64,000 bases of DNA from Paenibacillus plantarum (GTDB taxonomy: Bacteria; Bacillota; Bacilli; Paenibacillales; NBRC-103111), in assembly GCF_013141695.1 (NCBI RefSeq), contig NZ_WHNY01000093.1:1-64000 (forward strand), written 5' to 3'. Positions within the stretch are counted from its first letter, which is position 1. Each line of letters opens with the position of its first letter. This document shows, in pieces, positions 32,653 to 42,271 of this stretch. The position numbers and the translations under genes were made by a program. The notes under the pieces were generated by a model that worked only from the letters and a program-made list of their open reading frames with translations, was not told where the DNA came from and searched no databases.

Positions 32653-34809
32653 TTAGTCCGTCGTAATAAACCAATCCGCCTTTTGTGTGGCTAGCAGCTT
32701 TCGTTGACCTTGGAATTCGTCATAGATGCTGAGTGAATACTTTTGTAGAAACTTCGTATTGTAAATGAGACCTGGATCTGGAATTGAAATCTTGAAGTTA
32801 TCTCTCTTACCAAGACGAATCTTAGAATCTTCATCCGCCGTTGAATCTCCGTTGATGACGTCAAAATCTTTGAAATCAAATCTCTTCTCAAATCGCTTAA
32901 TTCCGCCGCCATCCTCAAAAACAAGCAGCAAGTTATGACCTTCGGTATTAATCTCCGTCATTTTCTCTTTGGTTAACTCGTAGTTGAATTGCAACGTAAA
33001 TACACCGTCCGAAATGGATGTTCCTATTTTATCAATCGAGATCGTATACGGAAATAAATCCACATTTTTAAGTGTGGTTGCTACATTCGTCTTCTCGTCT
33101 GGCAGCCAGTAAGCTATTGGATTCACATAGGAATCTGGAACGGATTTCTCACCTTCCGACAGCTTGCCTTCCGTGACTGCTTCTCCTAGAAGTAAATTCA
33201 TATTTGTCGTGGAGAATCCCTTGGGAACCGATGCCCAAACATTGAGCAGCGCTTTGCCAGTAGGACTAATCTTGTTCTTCACTTCAACAACGTTTGCCGG
33301 GAATACCGTACCGTCTGATGAACGGAAATTGGCAACGAGCTTGGACACATTCGTGAACCGCTTCTCTAAATTGGTGGCTTCCACCATCGCGGAGTACATG
33401 ATATTCGTTTTATCCTCATAGGTCGATACGCCCCGAATCCCGTACTTCGCCTTTCGCCCAATGTCATTCGATGTATAAGATTGCCCCATACCGACGAATG
33501 GAATGGCTTGAAGTTCAGCTTGTGTCGTGAACTCTAGCACATCCGTTGCTGTAGTACTGCCTGTACTTGTACCTGTTCCTGCCCCTGGCGTTTCCCCCTC
33601 ATTCTCTTGGAGAACTAATTTAATGCGGGAAAACTCGTACGTATAGGGTACTTTGCCTGCAATTTGTAGATTGACGCTTGCCCCCGCTCCCAGCCCAATC
33701 ACTTTAGCTGTCTGAATAAGCTTTGCATCAATTTTCACTGCGTCATCCAATAAGAAATACCCGGATAATTTCGGGATAGGCAGCGATTCTTCCCCCTTAT
33801 TGCTCAGTGTTAAATCGGCTGTAAGCAGGTCCTGATCTTCCCACGGCAATCTGTGTAAACCGTTAAGCTCAGTCGTATACACACCGGATTTGCTGGTGAA
33901 GGTATATGCCTTCCCTACGGAGCCTCCTTCCTGCTGAGAAACAGCTGGAAGCTGGAAATTCGCAACGGCGACATTCAATTTCAAATCTGGAATCGTCTCC
34001 GCAACCGCTAATTGCCAAGCATCTGCCGCAACTGCAACTGGAATCGAGCCGGAGAGCTGAATTTCTTTCGTCTCCTTCGGATTAATTTTCAAATCCTTCA
34101 ATCCTTTGGCTTCCATCGGATACAGCAGCCCTTCTGAAGTGCGAATAGAGAAGAGGTACGCAGGAATAGTTACGGTATGATTTCCAATATTATCCAAACT
34201 CACATACACCGTTGGAACATGGTATTTCTCATTCTTGTTACTGACGAACTTTTTAATCGAAGCCTTCACGTTAGTTCCACCGACAGAAATCACGGATGCA
34301 AGATCAGCAGGGGTTACATCTGTATAGTTATCAGGAATGGCTACTTCGCCTAACACTCGTTCAAAATTAGCTTGGTTGAAATCCCACTTAATAAATTGCA
34401 CAACGAGATCTTGTAAGTTCGTGCTCGTATTCACAGTGGCATAGAACGTTATATCTGTCGTTGAACCGGGAGCTACCCGATTCTTATCCTTATCTGCCGG
34501 AAGTAACCGAGCTGAGAATTGATTACCGGATTTGCTTTTCAGACGCACCCAATAATCGATAAATTGCAGTTCACTGCTACCCTCGTTATGAATAGAGATG
34601 GTAAATGTAGCCAACCTGCCACTTTGATCCTGTAGAAGATGAATCTGTTTCAACTCAAAGTAACTGCTTCCAGTCATGTTAACCTTTCCCACATCTAGAA
34701 CAGGTGTGGAGGGACTGCTATCGGCCCAGACAGGTGCAATGGCTCCTAGCGTAAGCAGCGCTGACAAAGCTATAGTAGCTACATACTTATGGTGAGTTTT
34801 GATGATCAT
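32653..34809 (-). CDS. Secreted 718-residue beta-rich protein of the composite ABC operon
   Basis: Signal peptide 1-29 (APVWADS cleavage region). The remainder is beta-rich, with several segments resembling repeated Ig-like/DUF4352-type sandwiches: FTISIHNEGSSELQFIDYWV, VYVSLDNIGNHTVTIPAYLF, ADLTLSNKGEESLPIPKLSG and YSAMVEATNLEKRFTNVSKL. A Gly/Ser/Thr linker lies near residue 410. No catalytic motif or anchor is seen, and no known family is assigned. It is the sixth and last gene of the operon, 30 bp after the solute-binding lipoprotein, so it probably works outside the cell with that transporter. Confidence 0.7.
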   Translation of the reverse strand: MIIKTHHKYVATIALSALLTLGAIAPVWADSSPSTPVLDVGKVNMTGSSYFELKQIHLLQDQSGRLATFTISIHNEGSSELQFIDYWVRLKSKSGNQFSARLLPADKDKNRVAPGSTTDITFYATVNTSTNLQDLVVQFIKWDFNQANFERVLGEVAIPDNYTDVTPADLASVISVGGTNVKASIKKFVSNKNEKYHVPTVYVSLDNIGNHTVTIPAYLFSIRTSEGLLYPMEAKGLKDLKINPKETKEIQLSGSIPVAVAADAWQLAVAETIPDLKLNVAVANFQLPAVSQQEGGSVGKAYTFTSKSGVYTTELNGLHRLPWEDQDLLTADLTLSNKGEESLPIPKLSGYFLLDDAVKIDAKLIQTAKVIGLGAGASVNLQIAGKVPYTYEFSRIKLVLQENEGETPGAGTGTSTGSTTATDVLEFTTQAELQAIPFVGMGQSYTSNDIGRKAKYGIRGVSTYEDKTNIMYSAMVEATNLEKRFTNVSKLVANFRSSDGTVFPANVVEVKNKISPTGKALLNVWASVPKGFSTTNMNLLLGEAVTEGKLSEGEKSVPDSYVNPIAYWLPDEKTNVATTLKNVDLFPYTISIDKIGTSISDGVFTLQFNYELTKEKMTEINTEGHNLLLVFEDGGGIKRFEKRFDFKDFDVINGDSTADEDSKIRLGKRDNFKISIPDPGLIYNTKFLQKYSLSIYDEFQGQRKLLATQKADWFITTD

Positions 34810-34839
34810 GATGGGTTATTTCCTCCTTCCATATCCATC

Positions 34840-36324
34840 TTATCCTGCGGGAACCGCTTGAACTTGATCCATCATCGGTTGCATGGGCGCAGCTGGGTTT
34901 TCTTTCATTTGTTTGAGCATGGCATCGCCATCCGTTTGCCATTTCTTAAGCGCTTCGCGAGCCGTTATTTTCCCTTGCAGGACATCAGCAAACAGCTTAC
35001 GACCAATCTCTTGCACTTGATAAATATTAGGATTATTACGATAAATTTTCGAATTATCTTCGATTGGAGCCGGCGTTACATTATAAAAAGCTTCCATGTG
35101 AAAATCCAGTCCTTCTGTAGGTTTCAAGTATTTGGAACGTGCCACCAACATATTTTGACTGCGCGATTTTAGTTTTGCCCAATCATCGCCATTAATGAAC
35201 TTGATGAACTTCCAGGCATCGTCTGGGTTTTGCGATTTGGCGTTAATGCCCATAATGCCATTCATATAAATAGAACCGCCAACACCTTTGGCTTCGGGGT
35301 GAGAAGGAATTGTGACAACGTCCCAATCGATCGGTGTGAAGCCTTTATAACTGGCTGCATTTTTATTTGCGTTCGTGAGCTGTTGAATTTGGCCATAATT
35401 GAGAATCCCCATAGCTAACCGACCCGACATAAAATCATCGTACGCAAAAGGATTATTCTGATCATACCTTTGATTCATTTGCTTCTGCGGATCTGCTACC
35501 GCTGGGAAAACATTATCTTTTTGCAACTGTGCCATTTTGGCCCATACTTTCTCCCATTGGTCCGTATCTACCGTCATCTTCTCGCCAGCATCATCAAACA
35601 TTCTTAATTGCAGAGGAGCCGTATACATTTGCATGCCGTAGAACAAATCGCCCCCCTGGGCTTGTGTTGTAAAAGAGAACCCATTAATTCGCTTATCCCC
35701 TTCACCTTTCGCCAATCGTTTGGAAAGATCAAATGTCTCATCCCATGTCATGCCGTCTTTCGGATAATCGACTCCTGCATCTTGGAACATTTTCTTATTA
35801 TAAATAAGTGCAGAGGAACTGAATGTCGGCGCAAGGGCATAAATCTTGCCTCCGCCTGCATTTTTCATTCCTTCTATCACAGCTGGAACAATACCCGTTG
35901 TATCGAATTTATCTTTCGTTATGCGAGAATCCAACTGTAATAGCAAGTTACTTTCGATGATTTCAGGCAGCTGTTCATAACCAAGCATAACCACATCCGG
36001 CGGATTATCACCCTGCATCACTTCTTTTAGCTTATCCATCGGATCCGGCATCTTCTCACCCGGCTGAATGTTTCCGTTCATGAACTTTTCATCCATCGTT
36101 GAAACTATTTCTAGCTTGATATTCGGATTAGCAAATTCAAATATTTCGGTAAATTGCTGTGTGAAATATTCATAATTACCACCATAGCCCATATTGGTCG
36201 CGATCTTCAGCACACGCTCCTGTTTATCGTCGGTTTTCTCCCCTTTGGTACAAGCAACAGCAAGTGGAGCCATCAATGCTAAGGTTAGGGTTGTAACAAT
36301 TACTTTACGTGTCATTTTTATCAT
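34840..36324 (-). CDS. Family-1 extracellular solute-binding lipoprotein
   Basis: A 494-residue lipoprotein: signal peptide with lipobox LAVAC (Cys 25), then an ABC sugar-type (family 1) binding domain. Typical parts are PDVVMLGYEQLPEI, IYALAPTFSSSALIYNKKMFQDAG and the C-terminal GIMGINAKSQNPDDAWKFIKF. RBS GGAGG lies nine bases before ATG 36324, which overlaps the ATPase stop by 4 bp (ATGA). Such proteins usually feed sugar importers with MalFG-like permeases, but here the operon has only an FtsX-type permease. It may instead be a binding or sensing subunit; that is inference. Confidence 0.85.
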   Translation of the reverse strand: MIKMTRKVIVTTLTLALMAPLAVACTKGEKTDDKQERVLKIATNMGYGGNYEYFTQQFTEIFEFANPNIKLEIVSTMDEKFMNGNIQPGEKMPDPMDKLKEVMQGDNPPDVVMLGYEQLPEIIESNLLLQLDSRITKDKFDTTGIVPAVIEGMKNAGGGKIYALAPTFSSSALIYNKKMFQDAGVDYPKDGMTWDETFDLSKRLAKGEGDKRINGFSFTTQAQGGDLFYGMQMYTAPLQLRMFDDAGEKMTVDTDQWEKVWAKMAQLQKDNVFPAVADPQKQMNQRYDQNNPFAYDDFMSGRLAMGILNYGQIQQLTNANKNAASYKGFTPIDWDVVTIPSHPEAKGVGGSIYMNGIMGINAKSQNPDDAWKFIKFINGDDWAKLKSRSQNMLVARSKYLKPTEGLDFHMEAFYNVTPAPIEDNSKIYRNNPNIYQVQEIGRKLFADVLQGKITAREALKKWQTDGDAMLKQMKENPAAPMQPMMDQVQAVPAG

Positions 36325-37247
36325 TTTAATTTTCCTCCGACCGCTCGCGAATTAGATGAATCTTTTTCCTCATTTGCCGGTAGTGCTCTCGGTGCTTTAA
36401 TCATGATCGTATCGCCATCAAACTCCATCGTTGCTTTCCCGTTAATGTTCAGAGCGGCCAAATAAGCTTTGGGAACCTGTAGACGGCCCGCACGATCCAA
36501 CACGACATATTCCTCATGAGCCTCGCCTGTGAGTCCTGTCGAAATTCCCTCTACTGTTGAAATCGAAGGGTTGCGGGCAATAAACTCCGAACTTGTCATC
36601 CCATCTCGAATAGCAACGACGCGCCCTACTTTGCCCGCCATAGACATATCGTGGGTAACAATCACAATCGTGACACCCAGTTCCTTATTCAATCGTTGAA
36701 AAATAGAAAGAATCATATCCGCCGTCTTCGTATCTACCGACCCCGTAGGTTCATCTGCCAGCAGCAATCGTGGACGGTTTGCTAATGAAATCGCAATGGC
36801 CACGCGCTGTTGCTCACCACCGGAAAGCTCTTGCAGTTTATTATTCAAGCGGTGGCTAAGGCCAACCCAGTCCAGCAATTGCTTCGCGTAGGCAGGATCA
36901 TAGTTCCCGCTAAGCATCATAGGCATTTCCACATTTTCAAGTGCAGTCAAGTAGGAAACAAGATTCCGCGCATTATTTTGCCAAATGAAGCCTACCGTAT
37001 GTCGTTTGTAATCAACGAGCTGCTTATCTGTAATCTTAAGCAAATCCCAATCTCCGACTTTCACTTGGCCTGCGGAAGGGCGATCAAGACCTCCTAAGAT
37101 GTTTAGCAAGGTAGATTTACCGCTTCCGCTATTGCCAATAATCGCCATTAACTCCCCGTCGTCAATCTGGATATTAAGTCCTTGCAACGCGACAACTTCA
37201 ATCTCGTCTGTTTTATAAATTTTCACTAAGCCCTCGCAAGTAATCAC
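36321..37247 (-). CDS. MacB/LolD-type ATPase with C-terminal AbrB-like domain
   Basis: A 308-residue protein. Residues 1-220 are a LolD/MacB-class ATPase: Walker A GNSGSGKST (38-46), signature LSGGEQQRVAIA (141), Walker B LLLADEPTGSVD (161), H-loop VTHD. Residues about 246-287 (VVLDRAGRLQVPKAYLAAL and on to DTIMIKAP) match the swapped-hairpin SpoVT/AbrB fold, usually a DNA-binding domain of transition-state regulators. The fusion to an ABC ATPase is unusual. It starts one base after the permease stop and overlaps the solute-binding gene by 4 bp. The domain could dimerise the ATPase or link transport to gene control. Confidence 0.85.
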   Translation of the reverse strand: MITCEGLVKIYKTDEIEVVALQGLNIQIDDGELMAIIGNSGSGKSTLLNILGGLDRPSAGQVKVGDWDLLKITDKQLVDYKRHTVGFIWQNNARNLVSYLTALENVEMPMMLSGNYDPAYAKQLLDWVGLSHRLNNKLQELSGGEQQRVAIAISLANRPRLLLADEPTGSVDTKTADMILSIFQRLNKELGVTIVIVTHDMSMAGKVGRVVAIRDGMTSSEFIARNPSISTVEGISTGLTGEAHEEYVVLDRAGRLQVPKAYLAALNINGKATMEFDGDTIMIKAPRALPANEEKDSSNSRAVGGKLK

Positions 37248-37248
37248 G

Positions 37249-40164
37249 CTATTTCTCCTCCCCCAGCTTCACTGCCTGATGAACGCGCAGCCTTCTAATG
37301 TGTAAGAACAGCAACAGTGCGCCAGTTAGCATCATGAAAGCAACCACGAAATATAGCTGATAGGTGTCTTTGGAATCGAATACGACTCGGAATGGCGGCA
37401 CCTGCGTCTTTACATTCTGGGAAGTTTGCAGAAAGGGTAGAAAGAAATAGCTCGTTAGCTTGCCAATTACGATACCTAACACGATGGATAGTCCAGCGGT
37501 GAAACCCTGCTCGAGCAATAACATCCCCGTCAATTGCTTGCGGGAAAGCCCCATAGCTCGCAGGACACCGAATTGTACGACCCTGCTAGATAAGTTAAAG
37601 AACCAATACAGCATATATCCGATCAAAGACACAACGACAGAAACGAGAAAACCCAAGCTAAGGATACCGAATACGCCACCTCTTGCTGGGAGCTTCTTCT
37701 GGACGATGAGCTCGTTGCGAACATCCTTGATGGAAGCAATTTCAATTCCTTTGCCCTGTAAAGCTGTAACGATCGGAGCCACTTTAGCGTCCGGTTTCAT
37801 TTTGAGCCATACCTCATAGGGTAAAATTGGTGCTTGATCGTAGATGTAATCCAGATTTGCTACGAAAAATGGTGTTTGATCCGGATATTGAGCCGGCCAA
37901 TACGGTAATATCCCAACAATCACGAATTCCAAGGGCTGCTGTCCGATTGTAATGGATAGCAAATCACCCTCCTTAAGCGCATATTTGCTGGCATAACTGG
38001 ATGGAATGATAACGGCTTGCTCATAGCTGCCTAGCAAATTCAAATATTGATTCGGATGGGCAGGGAATAAATCAGGTCGGAACCACGCTACTTTAGCGAA
38101 GTCCGTATTATCGATCCCCATGATCGTTCCCTGCCCAGTGGATTTACCGGAAACGACGACATTTCCTTTGGTTTGCATCACTCTGGCAGCAGCCTGAACG
38201 CCTTCCAAATCGCGGAATACTTGAAATGGCGGCTCTACATAACGTATTTTGGTGGGGGTTTCCTCACCAGGCTTCGGGCCACCTTGACCTTGACCCTGGT
38301 TTTGGCCACCTCCTGAACCGGATCCGCCATTTGCCCCATTTCCTCCTTGAGCTTCGCCGCCTTTTCCACCGGCGTTCGGATCCTGCGGCAAATCATCGGA
38401 GAAACCTTCCCACACGGTTTGTATCACAACGTCGGTACCATACTGGTATAAGATTCGCTCCGAAGAATTCAAATCTATCGTACGTGCAGCCGAGGAATTG
38501 TACACACCAAGACCGAGTGTAAGAATGAGCAGCAGCATTAACGGATAATATGCTTTAGCTGAACGGGACAGCTGAACAAGCGTTAAATAGAGCGGCACAG
38601 GCAGGAACTTTCGGCCAAACCAACCGAACAACCGCAGCAGCCACGGAAAGATGCGTAGAAAGAACAGCCCCAGTGCGAAGATCGAAAGTGCTGGTACGAA
38701 AAACAGCAGCGGGTGCACCTGAAGTTGATCAGTTGTCATTCCTGTTTGCACGGATAGTACTTGACGTTGGTCAAATAAGTAGAATCCATAACCGACAACC
38801 CCCAGCAGGACAATGTCGAGGAACCACCGCTGCCATAATGGCGAACGGTCTGACCTTGCAAGCTGCTGCTTATAGTTGACGATTGAAGATCTTGCGAAAA
38901 GCACAGCTGGAATAACGCTGGCAAGAATCGCAATGAGAACAGCAAGCCCACCGTAAAGCATCGCTTCTGGCGTAAAGCTAATCGGAATCGATTTGCGATC
39001 CACGAATGTTAGGAACCCACTGGTAGAACCAATGCTCTTCGCCATGAACCAGCCCATAAACGGTCCGATCAACAGCGCTATCACGCCTAGTATCAATCCT
39101 TCTAGAAAGTAAATTCCCACAATTTGCTTCGTACTGCCCCCACGACTTCGCAAAATCGCAATCACGCCTCGCTGCCGATCCAGCGATTGTCTGGCATTCA
39201 TCATAATGTAATAGAAAACCATGGCAATCATGGGCGCCGCCAATGTAAATAATAAAATCTGCATCTGCAGGCTCTGAGCTTTAAACTCGGTTAGAATCGG
39301 CTTAAAGGATACATCTACCTTGGTATTCTTAAGTTTCTGGAACAAGTTAATATCTAGTCGTTCCAAACGACTCTCTAGCGGCGACAATTGACTTGTTTGA
39401 ATGTTGCGCAGATCGAAGGCATAATACCAATTAGCAAGTTGCAGCGGAATTTTCTTCTCCGTCAGCAACGTCTTCATGAATACATCATCACTAATAATAA
39501 GTGCATTAACTAACCCCTCTAACCCTTGGAACCAATACGCACTCGTTTCGTTCTTCGGTTTGAAGGAACCTACGATCTTCACCTTGAGCAATTGACTGCC
39601 GCTTGCACTCGCAACGGAATAGTTAAACACGTCACCTACGTGCAAATCATTACGAAACAAAGCTTCTTCTAGGACGACGGCTTCCAATTGGCCATTCTGT
39701 AATTGTCCAGAAGGCATTTGTCCATTGGACCAATCGACTTGATCCTTTAACCCGCTTATTGACGTTAACGTCATTTGACGACGTTTACTAGGATCTGCTT
39801 TTGTACCCTCAGCGGGAGTTAATTGTGCTCCTTTAATTGCATAACTACTTGCATATGTATGTATGGGAAAAGCGATATCTTTGGGAACATCCTGTTGTAT
39901 ATACGTCTTGATGCTCTCCAGATCATTCAAATCTGCACGTTCTGTTCCTACTGCTTGATAGCGCATAAGTAGTGAGCCTGCGGGAAGTCCCTCGCTCTTT
40001 TCTTCTAATGATTTGGCGACGACACGCTTCAGAGACCCATCGGCATACATGGGAATGCTTGTGGTGAAGGCCACGGCCATGACAAGACCAAGCAGGGTGC
40101 TGAGCGTTAGCCAGCGGGTATTCCACATTTTCCGAAATAAAAACCGCAGCATCGGCATGGACAT
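37249..40164 (-). CDS. Large FtsX/MacB-type ABC permease
   Basis: A 971-residue permease. One helix is at residues 15-38, then an extracytoplasmic MacB_PCD-like domain, an FtsX core of about three helices (300-430), further helices (about 450-570), a second extracytoplasmic domain and a C-terminal FtsX core (about 850-965). About ten helices in total. Between 575 and 660 there is a Gly/Gln/Asn-rich insertion (GGSGSGGGQNQGQGQGG). The duplicated layout fits mechanotransmission-type exporters rather than importers. Its ATG overlaps the stop of the fusion lipoprotein by one base, and the second ATPase gene follows after one base. Confidence 0.85.
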   Translation of the reverse strand: MSMPMLRFLFRKMWNTRWLTLSTLLGLVMAVAFTTSIPMYADGSLKRVVAKSLEEKSEGLPAGSLLMRYQAVGTERADLNDLESIKTYIQQDVPKDIAFPIHTYASSYAIKGAQLTPAEGTKADPSKRRQMTLTSISGLKDQVDWSNGQMPSGQLQNGQLEAVVLEEALFRNDLHVGDVFNYSVASASGSQLLKVKIVGSFKPKNETSAYWFQGLEGLVNALIISDDVFMKTLLTEKKIPLQLANWYYAFDLRNIQTSQLSPLESRLERLDINLFQKLKNTKVDVSFKPILTEFKAQSLQMQILLFTLAAPMIAMVFYYIMMNARQSLDRQRGVIAILRSRGGSTKQIVGIYFLEGLILGVIALLIGPFMGWFMAKSIGSTSGFLTFVDRKSIPISFTPEAMLYGGLAVLIAILASVIPAVLFARSSIVNYKQQLARSDRSPLWQRWFLDIVLLGVVGYGFYLFDQRQVLSVQTGMTTDQLQVHPLLFFVPALSIFALGLFFLRIFPWLLRLFGWFGRKFLPVPLYLTLVQLSRSAKAYYPLMLLLILTLGLGVYNSSAARTIDLNSSERILYQYGTDVVIQTVWEGFSDDLPQDPNAGGKGGEAQGGNGANGGSGSGGGQNQGQGQGGPKPGEETPTKIRYVEPPFQVFRDLEGVQAAARVMQTKGNVVVSGKSTGQGTIMGIDNTDFAKVAWFRPDLFPAHPNQYLNLLGSYEQAVIIPSSYASKYALKEGDLLSITIGQQPLEFVIVGILPYWPAQYPDQTPFFVANLDYIYDQAPILPYEVWLKMKPDAKVAPIVTALQGKGIEIASIKDVRNELIVQKKLPARGGVFGILSLGFLVSVVVSLIGYMLYWFFNLSSRVVQFGVLRAMGLSRKQLTGMLLLEQGFTAGLSIVLGIVIGKLTSYFFLPFLQTSQNVKTQVPPFRVVFDSKDTYQLYFVVAFMMLTGALLLFLHIRRLRVHQAVKLGEEK

Positions 40165-41264
40165 TAGCGACCTACTACTTTCTGTCCGGCTGTGAGACCC
40201 TTAATAATTTCCACATCCGTTGACGTCTGCTGACCGATTTCCACGTCCACTTCTTTCTTATTTCCTTGCGTATCAACGACTTGCACATAATTTCGGCCCG
40301 AATAGGAACGAAGTGCCGCAAGCGGGATCGTCGTGGCGTTTTCTTTTCGCTGGGTAATAATCGTCACACTTAGCGGCGTACCGCGGTTCAGCCCTTTCGG
40401 AAACTCATTCAACTGAACAACCAAATAGTTATCAATCGTGTCCTGTTCCCCTTGTTGCCCCTGACCCGGGAACCCACCGTTATTATTGTTGTTTCCAGCT
40501 TGCGGGTTTGGAAGCTGCTTTACTTTCCCTTTGTGCTGACCAGCTGAATTGATATCTACCTGAACTTCCATGCCGATAGCCACTTTCTTCGCATCATCAG
40601 CACTAATGCTTGCAGCCACAGTTAGTTCTTTCAAATCAGCAAGAGTTGCTACGGATTCCCCTGACTTCACGGTATCACCTTTCTTAGCAGATACGGTGAC
40701 AATTGTTCCACTGAACGGTGCGAGCAGTTTCGCTTTACTCACTTGTGATTCAAGCTTCGTCAGCTCCTCACGTTTCAGTTCAAAATCAATCTTCGCCTGC
40801 TCGACTTGTTCAGGCGTCATTTCGTCAGCCTTGCGAAGCGTTTCGATCATCGTCAGCTCATCCTTGCGTGTTTGAAGCTTCTTTCGCTTCAAATCGCTCT
40901 CTATATCCGATACGTCGAGTTCTGCAATCGGCTGTCCCTGTTCAACGGAATCTCCATTTTTCACAAGTATGGCACTTATCCGTTTGGCAGACATATCTTC
41001 GGAGAAAAACAATTTCTCTTCTTGCAAAGCCATTAATCGCCCGCTCCCTCTCACTTTCGTCTCAAGGGTTTCTGTTTTCACCGTATATTCAGGCTTTTTC
41101 GAAAGCTTAGGTGGATTAATCGACGGAAGCGCTTCTTCATCTTGTTCCTTGGGCAACAGTGAGCATCCCGAAGCAAGAAGGAGTGTGGAACTTAATAATA
41201 GTGCTGCTAGCGGTCTCATCGCCCACTTACGTGACGAATCTTCCGTCCACCATTTCATAAACAT
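40164..41264 (-). CDS. Membrane-fusion (MacA/HlyD-like) lipoprotein
   Basis: A 366-residue periplasmic-adaptor-type lipoprotein. The N-terminus MFMKWW precedes a lipobox LLASGC. Central coiled helices (KLQTRKDELTMIETLRKADEM and on) follow, then a lipoyl-like half (LLAPFSGTIVTVSAKKGDTVKSGE) and a beta-barrel part ending in GQKVV. A Asn/Gly/Gln-rich stretch (NPQAGNNNNNGGFPGQGQQG) mirrors that in the permease. The start is taken at ATG 41264, with GGAGG nine bases upstream; a later start at 41222 is possible. It overlaps the first ATPase by 38 bp and the permease by 1 bp. It should link the permease to the wall-facing side. Confidence 0.85.
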   Translation of the reverse strand: MFMKWWTEDSSRKWAMRPLAALLLSSTLLLASGCSLLPKEQDEEALPSINPPKLSKKPEYTVKTETLETKVRGSGRLMALQEEKLFFSEDMSAKRISAILVKNGDSVEQGQPIAELDVSDIESDLKRKKLQTRKDELTMIETLRKADEMTPEQVEQAKIDFELKREELTKLESQVSKAKLLAPFSGTIVTVSAKKGDTVKSGESVATLADLKELTVAASISADDAKKVAIGMEVQVDINSAGQHKGKVKQLPNPQAGNNNNNGGFPGQGQQGEQDTIDNYLVVQLNEFPKGLNRGTPLSVTIITQRKENATTIPLAALRSYSGRNYVQVVDTQGNKKEVDVEIGQQTSTDVEIIKGLTAGQKVVGR

Positions 41265-41997
41265 GATCGGCAACCTCCAAAATTGTAGGGTCGTGTGTGG
41301 TCATACAAATCGTGATTTCCTCTGTAGCGATGATGCTTCGAAAAACAGACATAATTTGGGCGCCCATCTGAGAATCCAGCTCAGCCGTTGGTTCATCCGC
41401 CAGTATGAGCGATGGCTTATGTGCAATAGCTTTGGCGATCGCGACACGCTGCTGTTCGCCGCCGGAAAGCTCATAGGGACGATGATGCATCCGTTTACTA
41501 AGCCCAACAAGGTCTAGGCAATGATTGACCCGCTCTTTCCACTGAGAACGTGGCGTCCCTGCCATGCGCAGCGCCAACTCAACATTTTCCCATGCAGATA
41601 ACAATGGCATTAAAGCATAAGATTGAAATATAAAACCAATCTCTTTACGACGGATCAACGTCCTCTCATCATCACTGCTTTGGTGAAAGGCATACTCTTG
41701 AAACAAAATCTCCCCCTTCGTTGGCATATCCAGCCCTCCGATTAAGTTAAGCAGCGTTGTTTTCCCCGAACCCGATCGACCTTTGAGCATGACAAGTTGC
41801 AGCGGCCTCAGCTCCATTTCAATCCCTTTCAGGACATCTAGCTGCTGACCTCCAACTTGAAAGGAGCGATGTACATCACTTACCGTCAACAAAGGCGAAT
41901 GGGGCCCGATAATGCGAGAGGAAGCCACGTCAGATAACGGTTCTTCTTCGACAGAAAAAGCCTCCAATGTGCTTTTTTTACGCAACCAGCTTGTCAT
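41227..41997 (-). CDS. MacB/LolD-type ABC ATPase
   Basis: A 256-residue ATPase of the LolD/MacB/YknY class with an N-terminal extension of about 35 residues. Walker A is GRSGSGKTT (73-81), the signature is LSGGEQQRVAIAKA (176), Walker B is LILADEPTAELD and the H-loop is TTHDP. It is the first gene of the six-gene operon and the partner of the MacA-like protein and the FtsX-type permease. An AAAGGAAA-type RBS precedes the ATG. A second ATPase in the same operon suggests either a heterodimeric engine or a division of labour. Confidence 0.88.
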   Translation of the reverse strand: MTSWLRKKSTLEAFSVEEEPLSDVASSRIIGPHSPLLTVSDVHRSFQVGGQQLDVLKGIEMELRPLQLVMLKGRSGSGKTTLLNLIGGLDMPTKGEILFQEYAFHQSSDDERTLIRRKEIGFIFQSYALMPLLSAWENVELALRMAGTPRSQWKERVNHCLDLVGLSKRMHHRPYELSGGEQQRVAIAKAIAHKPSLILADEPTAELDSQMGAQIMSVFRSIIATEEITICMTTHDPTILEVADHVYEMVDGRFVT

Positions 41998-42186
41998 ATG
42001 GTTGATTTTCCTTTCATTTCCAAAATATCCGTATGATAAAGTAGACGGCGCAAGATGTTAAAAAGTTGCAGAAAAATTGGGGATTTCATCTATTTATTTG
42101 GATGATACTCCCATTTCGATGAATATATTGGAATATACTATTAATTGGAAAATACATCCATACAACTAATTACCTATTTATTACAA

Positions 42187-42233
42187 AATAAAAAGACCGC
42201 CCACTGCCAATTTCTTAGCAATGAACCGTCTCT
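42187..42233 (-). terminator. Terminator of the MFS gene
   Basis: Minus-strand stem with arms AGACGGTTCATTGC and GCAGTGGGCGGTCT (one mismatch, several G-U pairs) followed by TTTTTATTTTG, 39 bp after the MFS stop. Confidence 0.7.
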
Positions 42234-42271
42234 TGAATGAATCGATGATTTTCATTTTTTTTGAAAAATGA

